64,000 nt of DNA, from positions 65,896,730-65,960,729 of the forward strand of contig CM044317.1 of assembly GCA_024291935.2 (NCBI GenBank). Direction: 5' to 3'. Shown here one piece after another: positions 11,356-24,289 of this stretch. Made by a program: the position numbers and the translations under genes. The first letter of the stretch is position 1. Each line of letters opens with the position of its first letter. The DNA comes from Okapia johnstoni. Taxonomy: Eukaryota; Chordata; Mammalia; Artiodactyla; Giraffidae. A model generated the notes under the pieces. It was given only the letters and a program-made list of their open reading frames with translations. It made no database searches and had not been told where the DNA came from.

Positions 11356-11632
11356 TTGCTGCTGCTGCTGCTAAGTCGCTTTAGTCGTGTCCAACTCTGT
11401 GCGACCCTTAGATGGCAGCTCACCAGGCTCCGCCACCCCTAGGATTCTCCAGGCAAGAATACTGGAGTGGGTTGCCATTTCTTTCTCCAGTGCATGAAAG
11501 GGAAAAGTGAAAGTGAAGTCGCTCAGTCGTGTCCAACTCTTAGCGGCCCCATGGACTGTAGCCTACCAGGCTCCTCCGTCCATGGGATTTACCAGGCAAG
11601 AGTATTGGAGTGGGGTGCCATTGCCTTCTCCG
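11356..11632 (-). mobile_element. BOV-A2 SINE (antisense) with perfect 12-bp TSD
   Basis: The dimeric BOV-A2 begins with GCT repeats (antisense AGC tail), contains both BovA monomers and ends 'ttgccttctccg'. It is flanked by the 12-mer atgagtatacag at 11344-11355 and 11633-11644. It inserted into the plus-strand BovB. Confidence 0.97.
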
Positions 11633-12904
11633 ATGAGTATACAGTAGAAGTGACAAATAGATTTAAGAGACTAGATCTGATAGAGTGCCTGATGAACTAT
11701 GGAAAGAGGTTCATGACATTGTACAGGAGACAGGGATCAAGACCATCCCCATGGAAAAGAAATGCAAAAAATGCAAAAAAGCAAAATTGCTGTCTGAGGA
11801 GGCCTTACAGATAGCTTGGAAGAGAAGAGAAGCGAAAAGCAAAGGAGAAAGGGAAAGATATTCCCATCTGAATGCAGCGTTCCAAAGAATAGCAAGGAGA
11901 GATAAGAAAGCCTTCCTCAGCGATCAATGCAAAGAAATATAGGAAAACAAAAGATTGGGAAAGACTAGAGATCTCTTCAAGAAAATTGGAGATACCAAGG
12001 GAACATTTCATGCAAAGATGGGCTCGATAAAGGACAGAAATGGTAGGGACCTAACAGAAGCAGAAGATATTAAGAAGAGGTGGCAAGAATACACAGAAGA
12101 ACTGTACAAAAAAGATCTTCACGACCCAGATAACCACGATGGTGTGATCACTCACCTAGAGCCAGACATCCTGGAATGTGAAGTCAAGTGGGCCTTAGAA
12201 AGCATCACTACGAACAAAGCTAGTGGAGGTGATGGAATTCCAGTTGAGCTATTTCAAATCCTGAAAGATGATGCTGTGAAAGTGCTGCACTTGATATGCC
12301 AGCAAATTTGGAAAACTCAGCAGTGGCCACAGGACTGGAGAAGGTCAGTTTTCATTCCAATCCTAAAGAAAGGCAATGCCAAAGAATGCTCAAACTCTAC
12401 CACACAATTGCACTCATCTCACATGCTAGTAAAGTAATGCTCAAAATTCTCCAAGCCAGGCTTCAGCAATACGTGAACCGAGAACTTCCAGATGTTCAAG
12501 CTGGTTTTAGAAAAAAGGCAGAGGAACCAGAGATCAAATTGCCAATATCTGCTGGATCATCGAAAAAGCAAGAGAGTTCCAGAAAAACATCTATTTCTGC
12601 TTTATTGACTATGCCAAAGCCTTTGACTGTGTGGATCACAATAAACTGTGCAAAATTCTGAAAGAGATGGGAATACCAGATCATCTGACCTGTCTCTTGA
12701 GAAACCTGTATGCAGGTCAGGAAGCAACAGTTAGAACTGGACATGGAACAACAGACTGGTTCCAAATAGGAAAAGGAGTACTCAAGGCTGTATATTGTCA
12801 CCCTGCTTATTTAACTTATATCCAGAGTACATCATGAGAAACGCTGGGCTGGAAGAAACACAAGCTGGAATCAAGATTGCCGGGAGAAATATCAACTCAC
12901 ATAT

Positions 12905-13660
12905 GTGGATGACACCACCCTTATGGCAGAAAGTGAAGAAGAACTAAAGAGCCTCTTGATGAAGGTGAAAGAGGAGAGTGAAAAAGTTGGCTTAAAGCTC
13001 AATGTTCAGAAAACTAAGATCATGGCATCTGGTCCCGTCACTTCATGGGAAATAGATGGGGAAACAGTGCAAACAGTGTCAGACTTTATTTTTGGGGGCT
13101 CCAAAATCACTGCTGATGGTGATTGCAGCCATGAAATTAAAAGACGCTTACTCCTTGGAAGGAAGGTTATGACCAACCTAGATAGCATATTTAAAAACAG
13201 AGACATTACTTTGCCAACAAAGGTCCATCTAGTCAAGGCTATGGTTTTTCCAGTGGTCATGTATGGATGTGAGAGTTGGACGGTGAAGAAAGCTGAGCGC
13301 CGCAGAACTGATGATTTTGAACTGTGGTGTTGGAGAAGACTCTTGAGAGTCCCTTGGACTGCAAGGAGATCCAACCAGTCCATCCTAAAGGAGATCAATC
13401 CTGGGTGTTCATTGGAAGGACTGATGTTGAAGCTGAAACTCCAATACTTTGGCCACCTCATGCGAAGAGTTGACTCATTGGAAAAGACCCTAATGCTGGG
13501 TATGATTGGGGGCAGGAGGAGAAGGGGACGACAGAGGATGAGATGTTTGGATAGCATCACTGAGTCAGTGGACATGGGTTTGGGTAAACTCCGGGATTTT
13601 TTGATGGACAGGGAGGCCTGGCGTGCTGCAGTTCATGGGGTCGCAAAGAGTCGGACATGA
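12905..13660 (+). pseudogene. BovB ORF2 fragment: RT palm end to C-terminus (251 codons)
   Basis: This open stretch belongs to BovB ORF2. It starts inside the RT catalytic box, where the upstream bases give 'YVDD' and this frame reads on as 'DDTTLMAESEEELKSLL'. RT thumb and the C-terminal domain follow, with 'KAMVFPVVMYGCESW', '[17 protein letters not shown]' and the natural C-terminus 'HGVAKSRT'. The two catalytic Asp of the YxDD box are kept. Upstream ORF2 (endonuclease and fingers) is missing or frameshifted, so the ATG here is internal and the protein is not expected to be made. BovB ORF2 carries out target-primed reverse transcription, and its relatives are thought to mobilise Bov SINEs. 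Confidence 0.93.
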
Positions 13661-13683
13661 CTGAGCAACTGAACTGAGCTGAA

Positions 13684-15720
13684 CCATCAATGTACACACC
13701 TTATGTGGTGGCGCCCCCTGGAGTAAGCACTGGGTAGAATTATACTTGCAATGTTCTCAACACTTAGTTCTTTTAAAAGCAATAAAACATCACAGACTTG
13801 AAACATCTCTTACTTTTTCTTAATCCTATCCTTCCTTCTCCAAAGTGGAAAATAATTCTAAAGTTGATATATATCTTTCCTGTTACTGTTTTATACCTTT
13901 TTAAAAAGACAATGTAGTGAAATAACTAGTTATTTGTATCAATTAATATTAATAACTAAAGTCTCTTTATTGTTATAGTAGTGTTTGTAACTCTTATTAT
14001 CACGTGATCATTATTAAAACATTATGAGCCACCTAGGTTAACAGAAAATTTAAGATGAAGTGTTAAGAACAAACTTTCCCAAGTGTGGTTCCTGGTACAC
14101 CAGTGTGACTTGGGTACCTAATTCAAAACGTAAGTTGCCATATTCCACTCCCCACTCTCTTAAGCTAAGGACCCAATGCCGGAGAAGTTCTTCGGGTGAT
14201 TCTCACACTCACTATATTTAGGAATCCATGATCTGAGAATACATAGGCAAGTGAATGTAAGCTAGCTAATTCCATACCTAAAACTTCTTTTATGGCTTGA
14301 ATGTGTGGTAAATATATCCACAGTCATAGTTAGGATGAAACAGATGAATAATTTTACTTTCGTTTTTTTTTCCCCCAAGAAAATCTAGTATGTCGCTCAT
14401 TGAAATCTTTGTCATCAATTTATGCACCACTTTAAAAAAGAAAAACTACAAATGAAATATTGCAAAATTTTTTTTATATTTACTTTTACATAAAAATTTT
14501 TTATAGTTATTGGAATAGCACTTCTAGACATCCTGACATAGAAAATATGTAATCCATTCTCATGATCTTTAACCCTTTAGCACTTTTACCATTAATGGAA
14601 TAATTTTGAGGCATGTCAGAATTTGTCAGAATTTCCTATGGATAAGACTTCAACCTCATATTTGTATCACTTAAATCATTTGCTATCGAACATCATGTAG
14701 GTTCAGCTCAAAGTTAGAAGTCTCACAAATCAATATTTGTTAATTTAATAACAGTCATATTTAATACCAGAATCACAGAAATTAGTCATTCTAAAATCTC
14801 AGGATTTTGAAATTCATGTATTCAAGGGTTTTTCGAGGCAGCTTTTTTTTTTTTGCACTTGATTGTGATAGTGGTGTGTAATACTGGGTAGGCTACTTGT
14901 AAAGTAGCCTCAAGCCTCCACTGCTCCCCATATACACAGTCTTTACTGTGTGATGTTGCGCCTCCTGCCTCCAAAGGAAAAGGGTCTAGTTCCTCCCTTG
15001 TACCTGCCTTGGCCTTGGGCTAACAAAAAGCGGTGGAGTGCCACAGATCCACTTGGGAGTCTTGCTTTCAAGAGGATATATGCATTTCTCCCTTTTCTCT
15101 TTGGAGAGTTGCTACTACCATGTGAACAAGCCCCACCTAGTCTCCTGGAAGAAGAGACTCATGTGCACCAGAAGATTTTATTCCTCCAGTGACAAATATT
15201 TGCTTCACATTTATGTCCTGCTTGTTTCATTTCTAAGAGCATTTCTAGGTTAAAAAGAAGATTTCATTTTAAAGCAGAAACAGAATGTAATTTTTTTGAA
15301 GTTATTGAAAAGGCACTTAAGTTCAATACATGAGCCATTAACAGTACACATAGCTCAAAATGGTGACAACGTGAAGACCTATGATGAGCTTATGTGTATC
15401 TAGCCATGAATATATTGTGGCTGAGAGTGTTTCCAAGATGCTTCAGGTTTCAGAGATAGAAAAATAGATGCAAAAAGTTCACTCTAGGTAAATCTGAATA
15501 TAAAGAATAAAATACTTTAAAAAAACTTGGCATCTGGTTTGAAAGTGCTGAAGACATTGAATTTTATGGAAGCTTTCCTTTCACAAGGATTGAATAGTAA
15601 GCCTGATTTTGACTAGAACATTTAAGTATAAACCATTTCAAAAAACTAAGCTGAAAAAGAATTGACAAGAAATAGACTAGATTTGGAAGCTGGGCAGTGG
15701 TACCAGCCTGAAGAAATCAA
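13684..15720. other. AT-rich intergenic sequence with one MER5-like piece
   Basis: Apart from the MER5-like piece at 14075-14225 I see nothing certain. Around 14960-15180 the text ('tgccatgtgaacaagccc'-like) may be an old repeat I cannot name. Its 80- and 71-codon frames show no domain. Confidence 0.4.
14075..14225 (+). mobile_element. MER5-like hAT-Charlie relic
   Basis: Similar layout to the copy at 7265: 'cccaagtgtggttcctggta', then a region resembling the central MER5 part, and 'gggtgattctcacactcac'. It is more diverged than the first copy. Confidence 0.6.
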
Positions 15721-15724
15721 ATCT

Positions 15725-15955
15725 TTGCTCATTTGTCACCTCCTTGGAAAGGGCATCAGTGACCTTTTAACCCAAATAGTAACCTCTTATCCTCTTATTC
15801 TTCATAACACTCACTGTCATTGAAATTTTATGATACAGGTTTATTTTCTTTCTTCCACTAACTTTATTGCTGTATCCCTACAATCTAGAAAAGTGACGTA
15901 TAGTAGTCACTCAGTAAGTTTACTGAATAAATGAATTAATGATTGAGAAGCATAT
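15725..15955 (+). mobile_element. L2 3'-end fragment
   Basis: 'tttgtcacctccttggaaag', 'actttattgctgtatcccta' and 'agtttactgaataaatgaat' follow the L2 3' part in sense orientation. Confidence 0.8.
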
Positions 15956-16239
15956 CTAAGCTCTGTCTAGTTCACATATGTGCACTGTACACACATTTGT
16001 TTCAAGTGGTTGTAGTAAAATAATTATGTTTGTGCCTTAAAAGAAAAAACTTGAATGGAACCTTGTAACTATTGGGATCACTCACACTGAAGGAAGAAAT
16101 TAGCAAGAACATTGGGGGAGGGTACTGTGGGCACAGGTGGTGTATATGTGTCTTATCTGTGTGTGTGAGAGGGAGAAAGGCACATTTCCAAAGCAGATGC
16201 CATGGAAATGCATCCAACATGCTAAGAGAGGCACTAAAG

Positions 16240-16380
16240 AAGTGTACTGGCACCCTAGGCCTCAAAGAGGTGATGACATTTGAGCTGAGGCTTGAAGATA
16301 AGGTAAGACTGCACATTTTAGAGAAGGATTTTCATCAAGAATTAGGTGCAAAAGCAAAGGAAGCACTATTAGAGAGCATC
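16240..16380 (-). mobile_element. L2 fragment (antisense)
   Basis: 'tgacatttgagctgaggctt' followed by 'gcaaaagcaaaggaagca' matches the reverse complement of the L2 3' region. It lies about 285 bp from the sense L2 piece on its left. Confidence 0.7.
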
Positions 16381-16399
16381 AGACATATTCTTCATCACG

Positions 16400-19300
16400 G
16401 TGTATGATTCTTTAACTCTATTGTTAAATATTTGGTTGAGGATTTTTTTAATTTTAATTTTGGCTGTTGTGGAATTCCTTGCAGCACACAGGCTTTCTAT
16501 AGATGCATTGTGGTTGAGGATTTTTGCCTCTATGTTTATCTGAAATATTGGCCTTTAATTTTCTTTTTGTGTAGTGTCTTGTATGATGGTGGTATCAAGC
16601 TAATGCTGCAAGTGTAAAATAAGTTTGGAAATGTTCTTTCCTCTTTTTTGGAGAAGAGTTTGAAAAGGATTAATATTGATTTTTTTAATATTTGGAAGAA
16701 TGATATTCACTAGTAAAGCCATCTATTCCTAGATTCATTTCTTTTTTTTTATTTGGGAGGTTTTGATTACTGATTCAAACTCTTTGGTTGTTGCTCAGTC
16801 ACTCAGTCATATCCAACTCTTTGCGATCCCATGGACTGTGGCATGCCAGGCTTCTCTGTCCTTCCCCATCTCCCGGAGCTTACTCAAACTCATGTCCATT
16901 GAGTTTGTGATGCCACCCAACCATCTCTTCTGTTGTTCCCTTCTCCTCCTGCCTTCAATCTTTCCTAGCATCAGGGTCTTTTCTAATGAGTCAGTTCTTT
17001 GCATCAGGTTGCCAAAGAATTGGAGCTTCAGCATCAGACCTTCCAATGAATATTCAGGATTGATTTCCTTTAGGACTGACTAGTTTGATCTCCTTACACT
17101 CCAAAGGAATCTCACGAGTCTTCTCCAGCAACACAGTTCAGCTTTCTTTATGGTCCAACTCTCATATCCATATGTGACTACTGAAAAAACCATAGCTTTA
17201 ACTATATGGATGTTTGTTGGCAAAGTAATGTCTCTGCTTTTTAATACACTGTCTAGTTTGTCAGAGGTTTTCTTCCAAGGAGCAGGTGTCTTTTAATTTC
17301 GTGACTGCAGTCACCATCTGCATTGATTTTAGAGCCCAAGAAAATAAAGTCTCTCACCGTTTCCATTGTCTCTCCATCTATTTACCATGAAATGATGGGA
17401 CTGGGTGCCATGATCTGGTTTTTTTTTGAATGCTGAGTTTAAAGCCACTTTTTTCACTCTCCTCTTTCACTCTCATCTGGGGGATCTTTAGTTCATCTTC
17501 TCTTTTTGCCATAACGGTGATATCATCTGCATATCTGATATTATTGATATTTTATCTGGCAATCTTGATTCCAGCTTGTGCTTCATCCAGTCCAGCATTT
17601 CACATGATGTACACTGCATATAAATTAAATAAGCAGGGTGACAATACACAGCTTTGATGTACTCCTTTCCCAATTTGGAACCAGCCTGTTGTTCCATGTC
17701 ATGTTCTAACTGTTGCTTCCTGATGTTCATACAGGTTATAAAGGAGGCAGATGAGGTGGTCTGGTAACCCATCTCTTGTAGAATTTTCCACAATTTGTTG
17801 TGACCCACACAGTCAAAGGCTTTAGCATAGTCAATGAAGCAGAAGTAGATGTTTTTCTGGGATTCTCTTGCTTTTTCAATGATCCAACAGATGTTGGCAA
17901 TTTGGTCTTTGGTTCCTCTGCCTTTTCTAAATCCAACTTGGATATCTGGAAGTTCTTGGTTCACGTACTATTGAAGCCTAGCTTGGAGAATTTTGAACAT
18001 TACTAGCATGTGAAATGAGTGCAATTGTGCGGTAGTTTAAACATCCTTTCACTGCCTTTCTTTGGGATTGGGATGAAAACTGACTTTTTCCAGTCCTGTG
18101 GCCACTACTGAGTTTTCCAAATTTGCTGGCATATTGAGTGCAGTGCTTTCACAGAATAATCTTTTAAGGTTTGAAATAGCTCAACTGAAATTCCATCACT
18201 CACTAGTTTTGCTAATAGTGATACTTCCTAAGGCCCACTTGACTTCGTACTCCAGGATGCCTGTCGAGGTGAGTGATCACACTATTGTGGTTATCTGGGT
18301 CATTAAGATCTTTTTTGTATAGTCCTTCTGTGTATTTTTGCCATCTCTTAATATCTTCTGCTTCTGTTAGGTCCATACATTTTCTATCCTTTATTGTGCC
18401 CATCATTGCATGAAATGTTCCCTTGGTATCTCTAATTTTCTTGAAGAGATCTCTAGTCTTTCCCATTCTGTGGTTTTCCTGTGTATCTTTGCATTGCTAA
18501 GTTAGAAAGGCTTTCTTATCTCTCCTTGCTATTCTTTGCACTATCTGCTATTTGCATTCAGATAGGTGTATCTTTCCTTTCCTCCTTTGCTTTAGCTTCC
18601 CTTCTTTTCTTAGCTATTTATAAGGCCTCCTCTGACAAACCATTTTGCCTTTTTGCATTTCTTTTTCTTGGGGATGGTTTTGATCACTGCCTCCTATACA
18701 ATGTTATGAACCTCCATCCACAGTTCTTCAGGCACTCTGTCAGATCTAATCCCTTGAATCTATTTCTCACTTCCACTGTATAATTGCGAGGGAAATGATT
18801 TAGGTCATACCTGTATGGCCCAGTGGTTTTCCCTACTTCCTTCAATTTAAGTCTGAATTTGGCAATAAGGAGTTCATGATCTGAGCCACAGTCAGCTCCC
18901 AATCTTGTTTTTGCTGACTGTATAGCTTCTCCATCTTCCACTACAAAGAATTTAATCAGTCTGATTTCGATATTGACCATCTGGTGATGTCCATGTGTAG
19001 AGTCTTCTCTTGTGTTGTTGGTAGAGGGTGTTTGCTATGACCGGTACATTCTCTTGGCAAAACTCGGTTATACTTCGCCCTGCTTCATTTTGTACTCCAA
19101 GGCCAATTTGCCTGTTACTGTTCCTTTCTCCTGGGTCCTGGTGCACAAAATGTTTTATTGTGCCCTCCAAGAGTCTGTTTCTCCAGTCCTGTGAAGGTTC
19201 TGTAATCAAATCCCACTGGCCTTCAGTCAAATTCCCTCGGGGTTCTCAGTTCCTTTCCTGGATCCTCAGGTTGGGAAATCTGTGGTGCAGTCTGAAACTT

Positions 19301-19500
19301 TTGCAGCAGTGTAAGAACTTCTTTCGTATAATTGTTCTCCAGTGTGTGGGCTATCTGCTTGGCAGCTCTACAGTGTGGCTAATAGTGACCTCCTCCAGGA
19401 GGACTTACGCCACACACCACACCTCCCAGTCTGCTGCAGCCAGAACCCCTGTCCTCAGACTCTTTACTAGTAATTAATTTGTTCAGATTTTCTTATTGCT
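16400..19500 (-). mobile_element. Old L1 ORF2 fragment (antisense), split by BovB
   Basis: Text at 16640-16785 ('agaagagtttgaaaaggatt', 'ccatctattcctagattcat', 'gattactgattcaaac') resembles antisense L1 ORF2. It resumes at 19466 with 'actagtaattaatttgttca'. The BovB at 16786-19455 interrupts it. Only about 420 bp of L1 is present. Confidence 0.65.
16786..19455 (-). mobile_element. BovB LINE with internal deletion, 5' region retained
   Basis: Antisense BovB begins at its 3' end ('ttgctcagtcactcagtc') and runs through RT and into the end of the endonuclease near 19110. It then jumps directly to BovB 5'-region text at 19125-19455 ('cctttctcctgggtcctggt'). The endonuclease core is therefore deleted. 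Flanks 'caaactcttt' (16776-16785) and 'cagactcttt' (19456-19465) match at 9 of 10 bases and look like an aged target-site duplication. Frames are short and broken. Confidence 0.9.
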
Positions 19501-19559
19501 ATGGTCTAAAATTCCAAAGCTGTATTAAATAATTCACAGTTTTATACTATCATAAAAAT

Positions 19560-20400
19560 ATTATTTTTTCTAATTTGTGTTTTTTATTTATTGAGGTGAA
19601 ATTTACTAAGATGAAATTAACCATTTCAGAGTGTAAAATTTAGTGTTATTTAGTATATTTGTAATGTTGTGCAACTAACACTTCCTATCTAGTTCCAAAC
19701 ATTTTCATTACCCTAAAAAAATCCTGTAACCTCTTATAGCCTCTACTTTCCTTCCCCAGTCTAGTGCCTGGCAATCACCAACGTGATTTCTGCCTCTATG
19801 AATTTACCTCTTCAACCTGTTTTATATAACATAATCATAAAATAATTGTCTTTTGTGTCTAGCCTTTTTTTCTTAGCCTCATGCTTTTGAGGTTCATATG
19901 TGTTATAGTATATATATTAGTACTTCACAAACTTTTATGGTCAAAAATATTCTATTGCATGAATATATCACATTTTCTTTTCACGTCATCCATTGATGAG
20001 CATTTGGCTAGTTTCCAGTTTTGGGCTACCATGAATATTTCTGCTACGATTCTTTGTGTACAAGTGTCTTTTTGCATACCTGATTTATACTCATATTTTA
20101 AAATCCTTTCCTATTCCAGATTCATAAGCATATTTTCTGATAATATATTCCAGTATACTTATGGTATATAGAGTCTTGTAATATGTTGGTTTTTCATTCA
20201 ACTGAAATTATTTTTGTTCTAAATGATGGCACAGGGATTTAATTTTAATTTTTAGAGAAATTGATAGGCAATTATCTCAACCTTGTTTTTGAATACTTAT
20301 CCTTTTCTACTGATTATTTCTTACATTTTTATATAGGGTTCTATTCTGCTCTATCATTTTTTTCAAATGCAAAACTATTATCCTTTCATTTGGGGGAAAT
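19560..20400 (-). mobile_element. Old L1 3' end (antisense)
   Basis: 'ttattgaggtgaaatttact', 'gtgcaactaacacttcctat', 'cctggcaatcaccaacgtga' and 'gtgcatacctg'-like text follow antisense L1M 3' sequence up to about 20140. Similarity beyond that is weak. Confidence 0.75.
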
Positions 20401-20639
20401 TATGTATTTTATTTTTCTTCACTCGTTTGAATAATTTTTCAATATTTAATGCACATGCTAAATTTTGCATTCGTACCAAGATGATGGAAATTTTGACTAC
20501 ATTCTTTTTCAAACATATGAAGATCTGTTTGTTTCCTTAGTGTCTGTCAATCTCAAGTTTTGTTTTTAAGTACTAGATTGTGATTAAAATAAATTTTCTT
20601 TTTAAGATAAATTCTTACACATCAGATTATTGGTTACAA

Positions 20640-21170
20640 ATCTTAACCAAATTCTTTTACCATCCTCCTATAATTCACTTCTTTCTCTTCTTGAAAAATG
20701 TCCAAAAGCTTTGCTGTTTAGAATAAATTTGTGGTAAATTTTCTGTGTCCTCTTACCTAAAAATAATGCTTTTTCTGGGTATACAATTCTATTTTAAAAG
20801 CTGTTTTCTGTTAGAATTTTAAGCTTTGGCTCTTTGTCTTCCTGTTTCCACTGTTGTCAATAGCAGGTTTGTGGTCCATATAATTGTAATTTTTAAAATG
20901 TAATCTTTTATTCCCCCATTCTTTCTGGAAGCTTTTTAGTATTTTGTCTTCATACTTGTTCTGTTTTTAAGTGTGAGTTTGTTTTTGTATTATTTGTCTT
21001 TTTGCTCCTAAAATGCAGGCCCTTCTAGTTTTAAGAGTTGTATTGTTCTTCACTAAGAAATTGTCTGCTGTTTTTACTTTTATTTTTTTTTCTTTTCCTG
21101 AAGATTGTCTCTCTCATCTTCTTTCTACTTTCTTGTCCTGTAAATCTTATCAAGTAGATATTGGAACTTT
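20640..21170 (-). mobile_element. Possible L1/HAL1-type 3' region (antisense)
   Basis: T-rich text such as 'ttctgggtatacaattctat', 'aaattgtctgctgtttttac' and 'agattgtctctctcatcttc' resembles the antisense 3' region of L1/HAL1 elements. The assignment is tentative. Confidence 0.45.
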
Positions 21171-22424
21171 TAAGGAAGACATCACAAAGTAGCGACTAAG
21201 AAGATAAACACACCTTACAAACCTAGTTTCTCTAATCTGAACAGTGTTTTGAAAATAATTGATTCAGATACTTTTAAATTGATAGATTTCACCTAAGTAT
21301 ACAAATTTCTTGCATTTTTGGCAAATTGGAAGATCTGACAAACTGAACTTTCGTTCCTAAATGAAAGTAATTGGCAAGAAATAACAGCCTCCACTCTTAG
21401 AGGGGATGCACACACTCCAGATCGTCCTGGTCATTTCTGCCCCTCTTTGTCCTCCTGATTGCAAGCTCAAGCATCAGCTGCTATGCATCGTCATCTTGTG
21501 GCTTCTTTTATTTAAGTGGAGAAAGAGAGAGAGACTCTATTTGTCCATCTTTCAAAGTAGGCATAAGAAATTGCAATGAGTTTCAAGAAAATGAAGGAGT
21601 ATTTCTTAGTAGAAGTAAAGAGTTTTCCTATATATTTATAGTGTTAACAAATGTCTGTGGAACAAATACAATACAAAGTGCCATTCTATATATATGTATA
21701 CATATATGTATGTATATAAACTAAGAGTTATGGCAGACGTGTGGAAAGATTCATGATGAAAAACTTAATGAACTGAAATATGGACTAAACTTTCTACAGG
21801 CTTATTTTTGAATACAAATGCATGGATGTAAAGAAAATGATTTTGCCATGATATGTTATCATGAATTAGGTTAAAAATTGCCCAAATGGCATTTTTATTG
21901 CAGCTAAGAGGTTATAAAAGAGTATCTGTTGAAGGCAATAGAAATTATATGTCCTGAACTGAAACAAGCATTGAAAACATAAGACAAACTGGAGATATGG
22001 CTAAAAATTTACAGTCTGTGTTAGAATAAAAAAAGTTAAGTCATTTATGGATTTGTTTCTTCTAGCTGATATCACAACTATATATAATGTCAACTATTTA
22101 GATTTATTTATTCATCACCAGTAAAAACTTTTTGTATGACTGAATAACATTTGGAGATGATGCCTGTAAGGGTCACAAAATTACTGTGTTGAAAAAAATT
22201 TAATGTAAATTGGTCAAATAAGTGTATATATAGATGGAGCTTGAGTGGTGATCTGTGCTAGATTTTTAAATAAACTTAATTAAAAGCACTAACATTTGCA
22301 GAGACATAGAACTTACATCTTTGGATTCCTTTATTATTCAGAAATAGTTTTGTCAAAAAAAAAAAGCTGAATATATGATATGCATAAATTCCTCTTCTTA
22401 AACATTTAAAAATCCTTTTTATCT
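21171..22424. other. AT-rich sequence with a (TA)n tract
   Basis: Only a short TATA/TGTA microsatellite at about 21688-21720 stands out. No gene or repeat family was recognised. Confidence 0.5.
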
Positions 22425-22990
22425 CAGAATAAAAGCCAAGCTCTCACCATGGCCTACAGCTTCATAATTGGTACAATTCTCACACACACTAACGTCTCAG
22501 ACCTTGTATCCTAGTGCCTTCCTTGCTTAATCCACTGCAGGAGTCTTAAGAGTCAGGTATACTTCAGCCTCAGAGCCTTTGTACCTACTCTTCCTTCTGC
22601 CTCCAGAATCCTTCCATAAATAGCTACGGTCTTGTTCCTCCACTTCTTTGGGCTATTCTCCAGTGTCACCTTCTCTGTAATGTCTTGCCTGGTCAGAGTA
22701 TGTAACACTCCATCCCCTGCCTTTTGCCACCTGACAACACACGCATAATATCACTTTTCTGCTTTTTCTCCATAGCCATGCATTCTTATACCCTATATAT
22801 TTTATTTTCTATTCCCCTACCCCAGTACACTTATACCCACATGCATGCTTAGAAGGTTATCTCCACATGGACAGGGTATATTGTTCTTAAGTTTTGGCTT
22901 TTTTTGTCTCTTTGTTTTTCATTCCCAGAGGTTAGAAGAGTGGCTGGAACATAAAAGGTGCTCAATAACTATTTATTGTGTTACTAAGTG
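22425..22990 (+). mobile_element. L2 3' region
   Basis: 'agaataaaagccaagctctc' and 'ctcagagcctttgtacctac', then 'tgtcaccttctctgtaatgt' and the end 'ggtgctcaataactatttat', follow the L2 3' part in sense. It is one of the better-preserved L2 pieces here. Confidence 0.88.
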
Positions 22991-24289
22991 AACCAAGTAA
23001 ATTGGATATTTTTTGACCTTAAGACTTAGTCAACTCAAGATCTTTCTTAATTGACTGGACACACAATGTAGTCTGGAAGTTATTTGACTGAGCAAGGATA
23101 TAGAGACCTAGAAATTCTTGAACTATTAGAAGAAGTCAACATACTTATGTCACCCAGAGCAAAATCCCCACCTCTTTTCACCAGCAAATGTTGAATTAAG
23201 GAACTTATCTTTTCACTTGACATTAACACACATAGTTAAGTGTTATTCACAATGTGATTTCTCTGCAAATGTATGCACATGTATTAACCTAAGTGTATAA
23301 ATTGATTTGTTTGTCCCAAACGTATATTTGAGAAGCTCATTTGGTCCTTTCTTCTGTGTTGATGTTTATTTTCTAAGGACGTGACTTTCTGAAATATTTT
23401 TCCAAAACTAGACTATTTGTGAATTATTAATTACAAAATGAATATCTGATTTAAATCATTATGAGTACAACTATCATCATTGAGTTTGCCTTTCTTAATT
23501 ATAACTGGCAGTTTCAATAAAGTCAATAATAGAAGCTATTGAATTGTGATGCCATGTGGTAGTGTGTACCAAATATGACAGCATCAGTATATCAGAATTA
23601 TGCAAATATTTGAGAATTAGTGATTATAAAATTATTACGAAAATTCTCTTCATGCTTTTGATAATTAGTGATGAAAATATTACTCTTAGGTGAGAATTCA
23701 AGCCCCATTTCTCTGTTACATATTTATACTCCAAGAAACAAAACTCATTATTGACATTTTGGGCAAAGAAATTTAATTATAGCTTTCCTGTTTATACAGA
23801 AGGAACAACTTATTACAGAAATATAATATTTAAATAGTCAATCTCTATGTTTGAAGTTACAAATTTGGATAATACCCATCTCATACATGCTTCCATTTGG
23901 AAACAAGGCCAGTTTGTTTAATTTATTTCATTATTGCCTTAGGGCCATGGGCGGCAGAGCTTGGTTTTCCTAAGATGAGGTATGGAAAATGCACATAGAA
24001 TTTCCTATATTATAGTGGAGGACTTTGCCTTAGAGAGACAGCACTTCTTTTAGCCTTTCTAATTCTTTCTGTAAATATACTATAATTTCATAGGAGAAAA
24101 ATTCTCCAGGATGGTTTTTTCCTCCTTTTTTCTCTTTTCCTTGCATGGTTAAAAGACCATGTGTGCAAAAGTGTGAAAGTGGGATTGTGAGTCACATTTT
24201 CTACATAGGGACTTTAAATGACTTACCTTTTCTCTGCCCTTCTTTTTACTTGGAGATTTGAAGGGAATATCATATCTTTCCATAGCTGG
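22991..24289. other. AT-rich sequence, nothing recognised
   Basis: No coding or repeat signal was identified. Confidence 0.5.

Larger units (their letters stand above)
10633..13683 (+). mobile_element. BovB LINE, 5'-truncated, carrying nested BovB and BOV-A2
   Basis: Sense BovB starts at 'actgtggctcagatcatg', after the endonuclease, and ends at 13683 with 'gactgagcaactgaactgag'. It is interrupted at 10719-11331 by an antisense BovB and at 11356-11632 by BOV-A2. The remainder covers the whole RT and the C-terminal domain. Readable frames at 11955-12437, 12631-12837 and 12905-13660 are joined by frameshifts, so ORF2 is broken. Confidence 0.96.

Noticed and set aside
13006..13575. 189-codon minus-strand frame
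   Set aside because: It is the antisense shadow of the BovB C-terminal region. The same shadow recurs at other BovB copies.
14950..15253. Two overlapping 71-80-codon frames as small genes
   Set aside because: No motif, no start context and no conservation evidence. The text looks like an old repeat.
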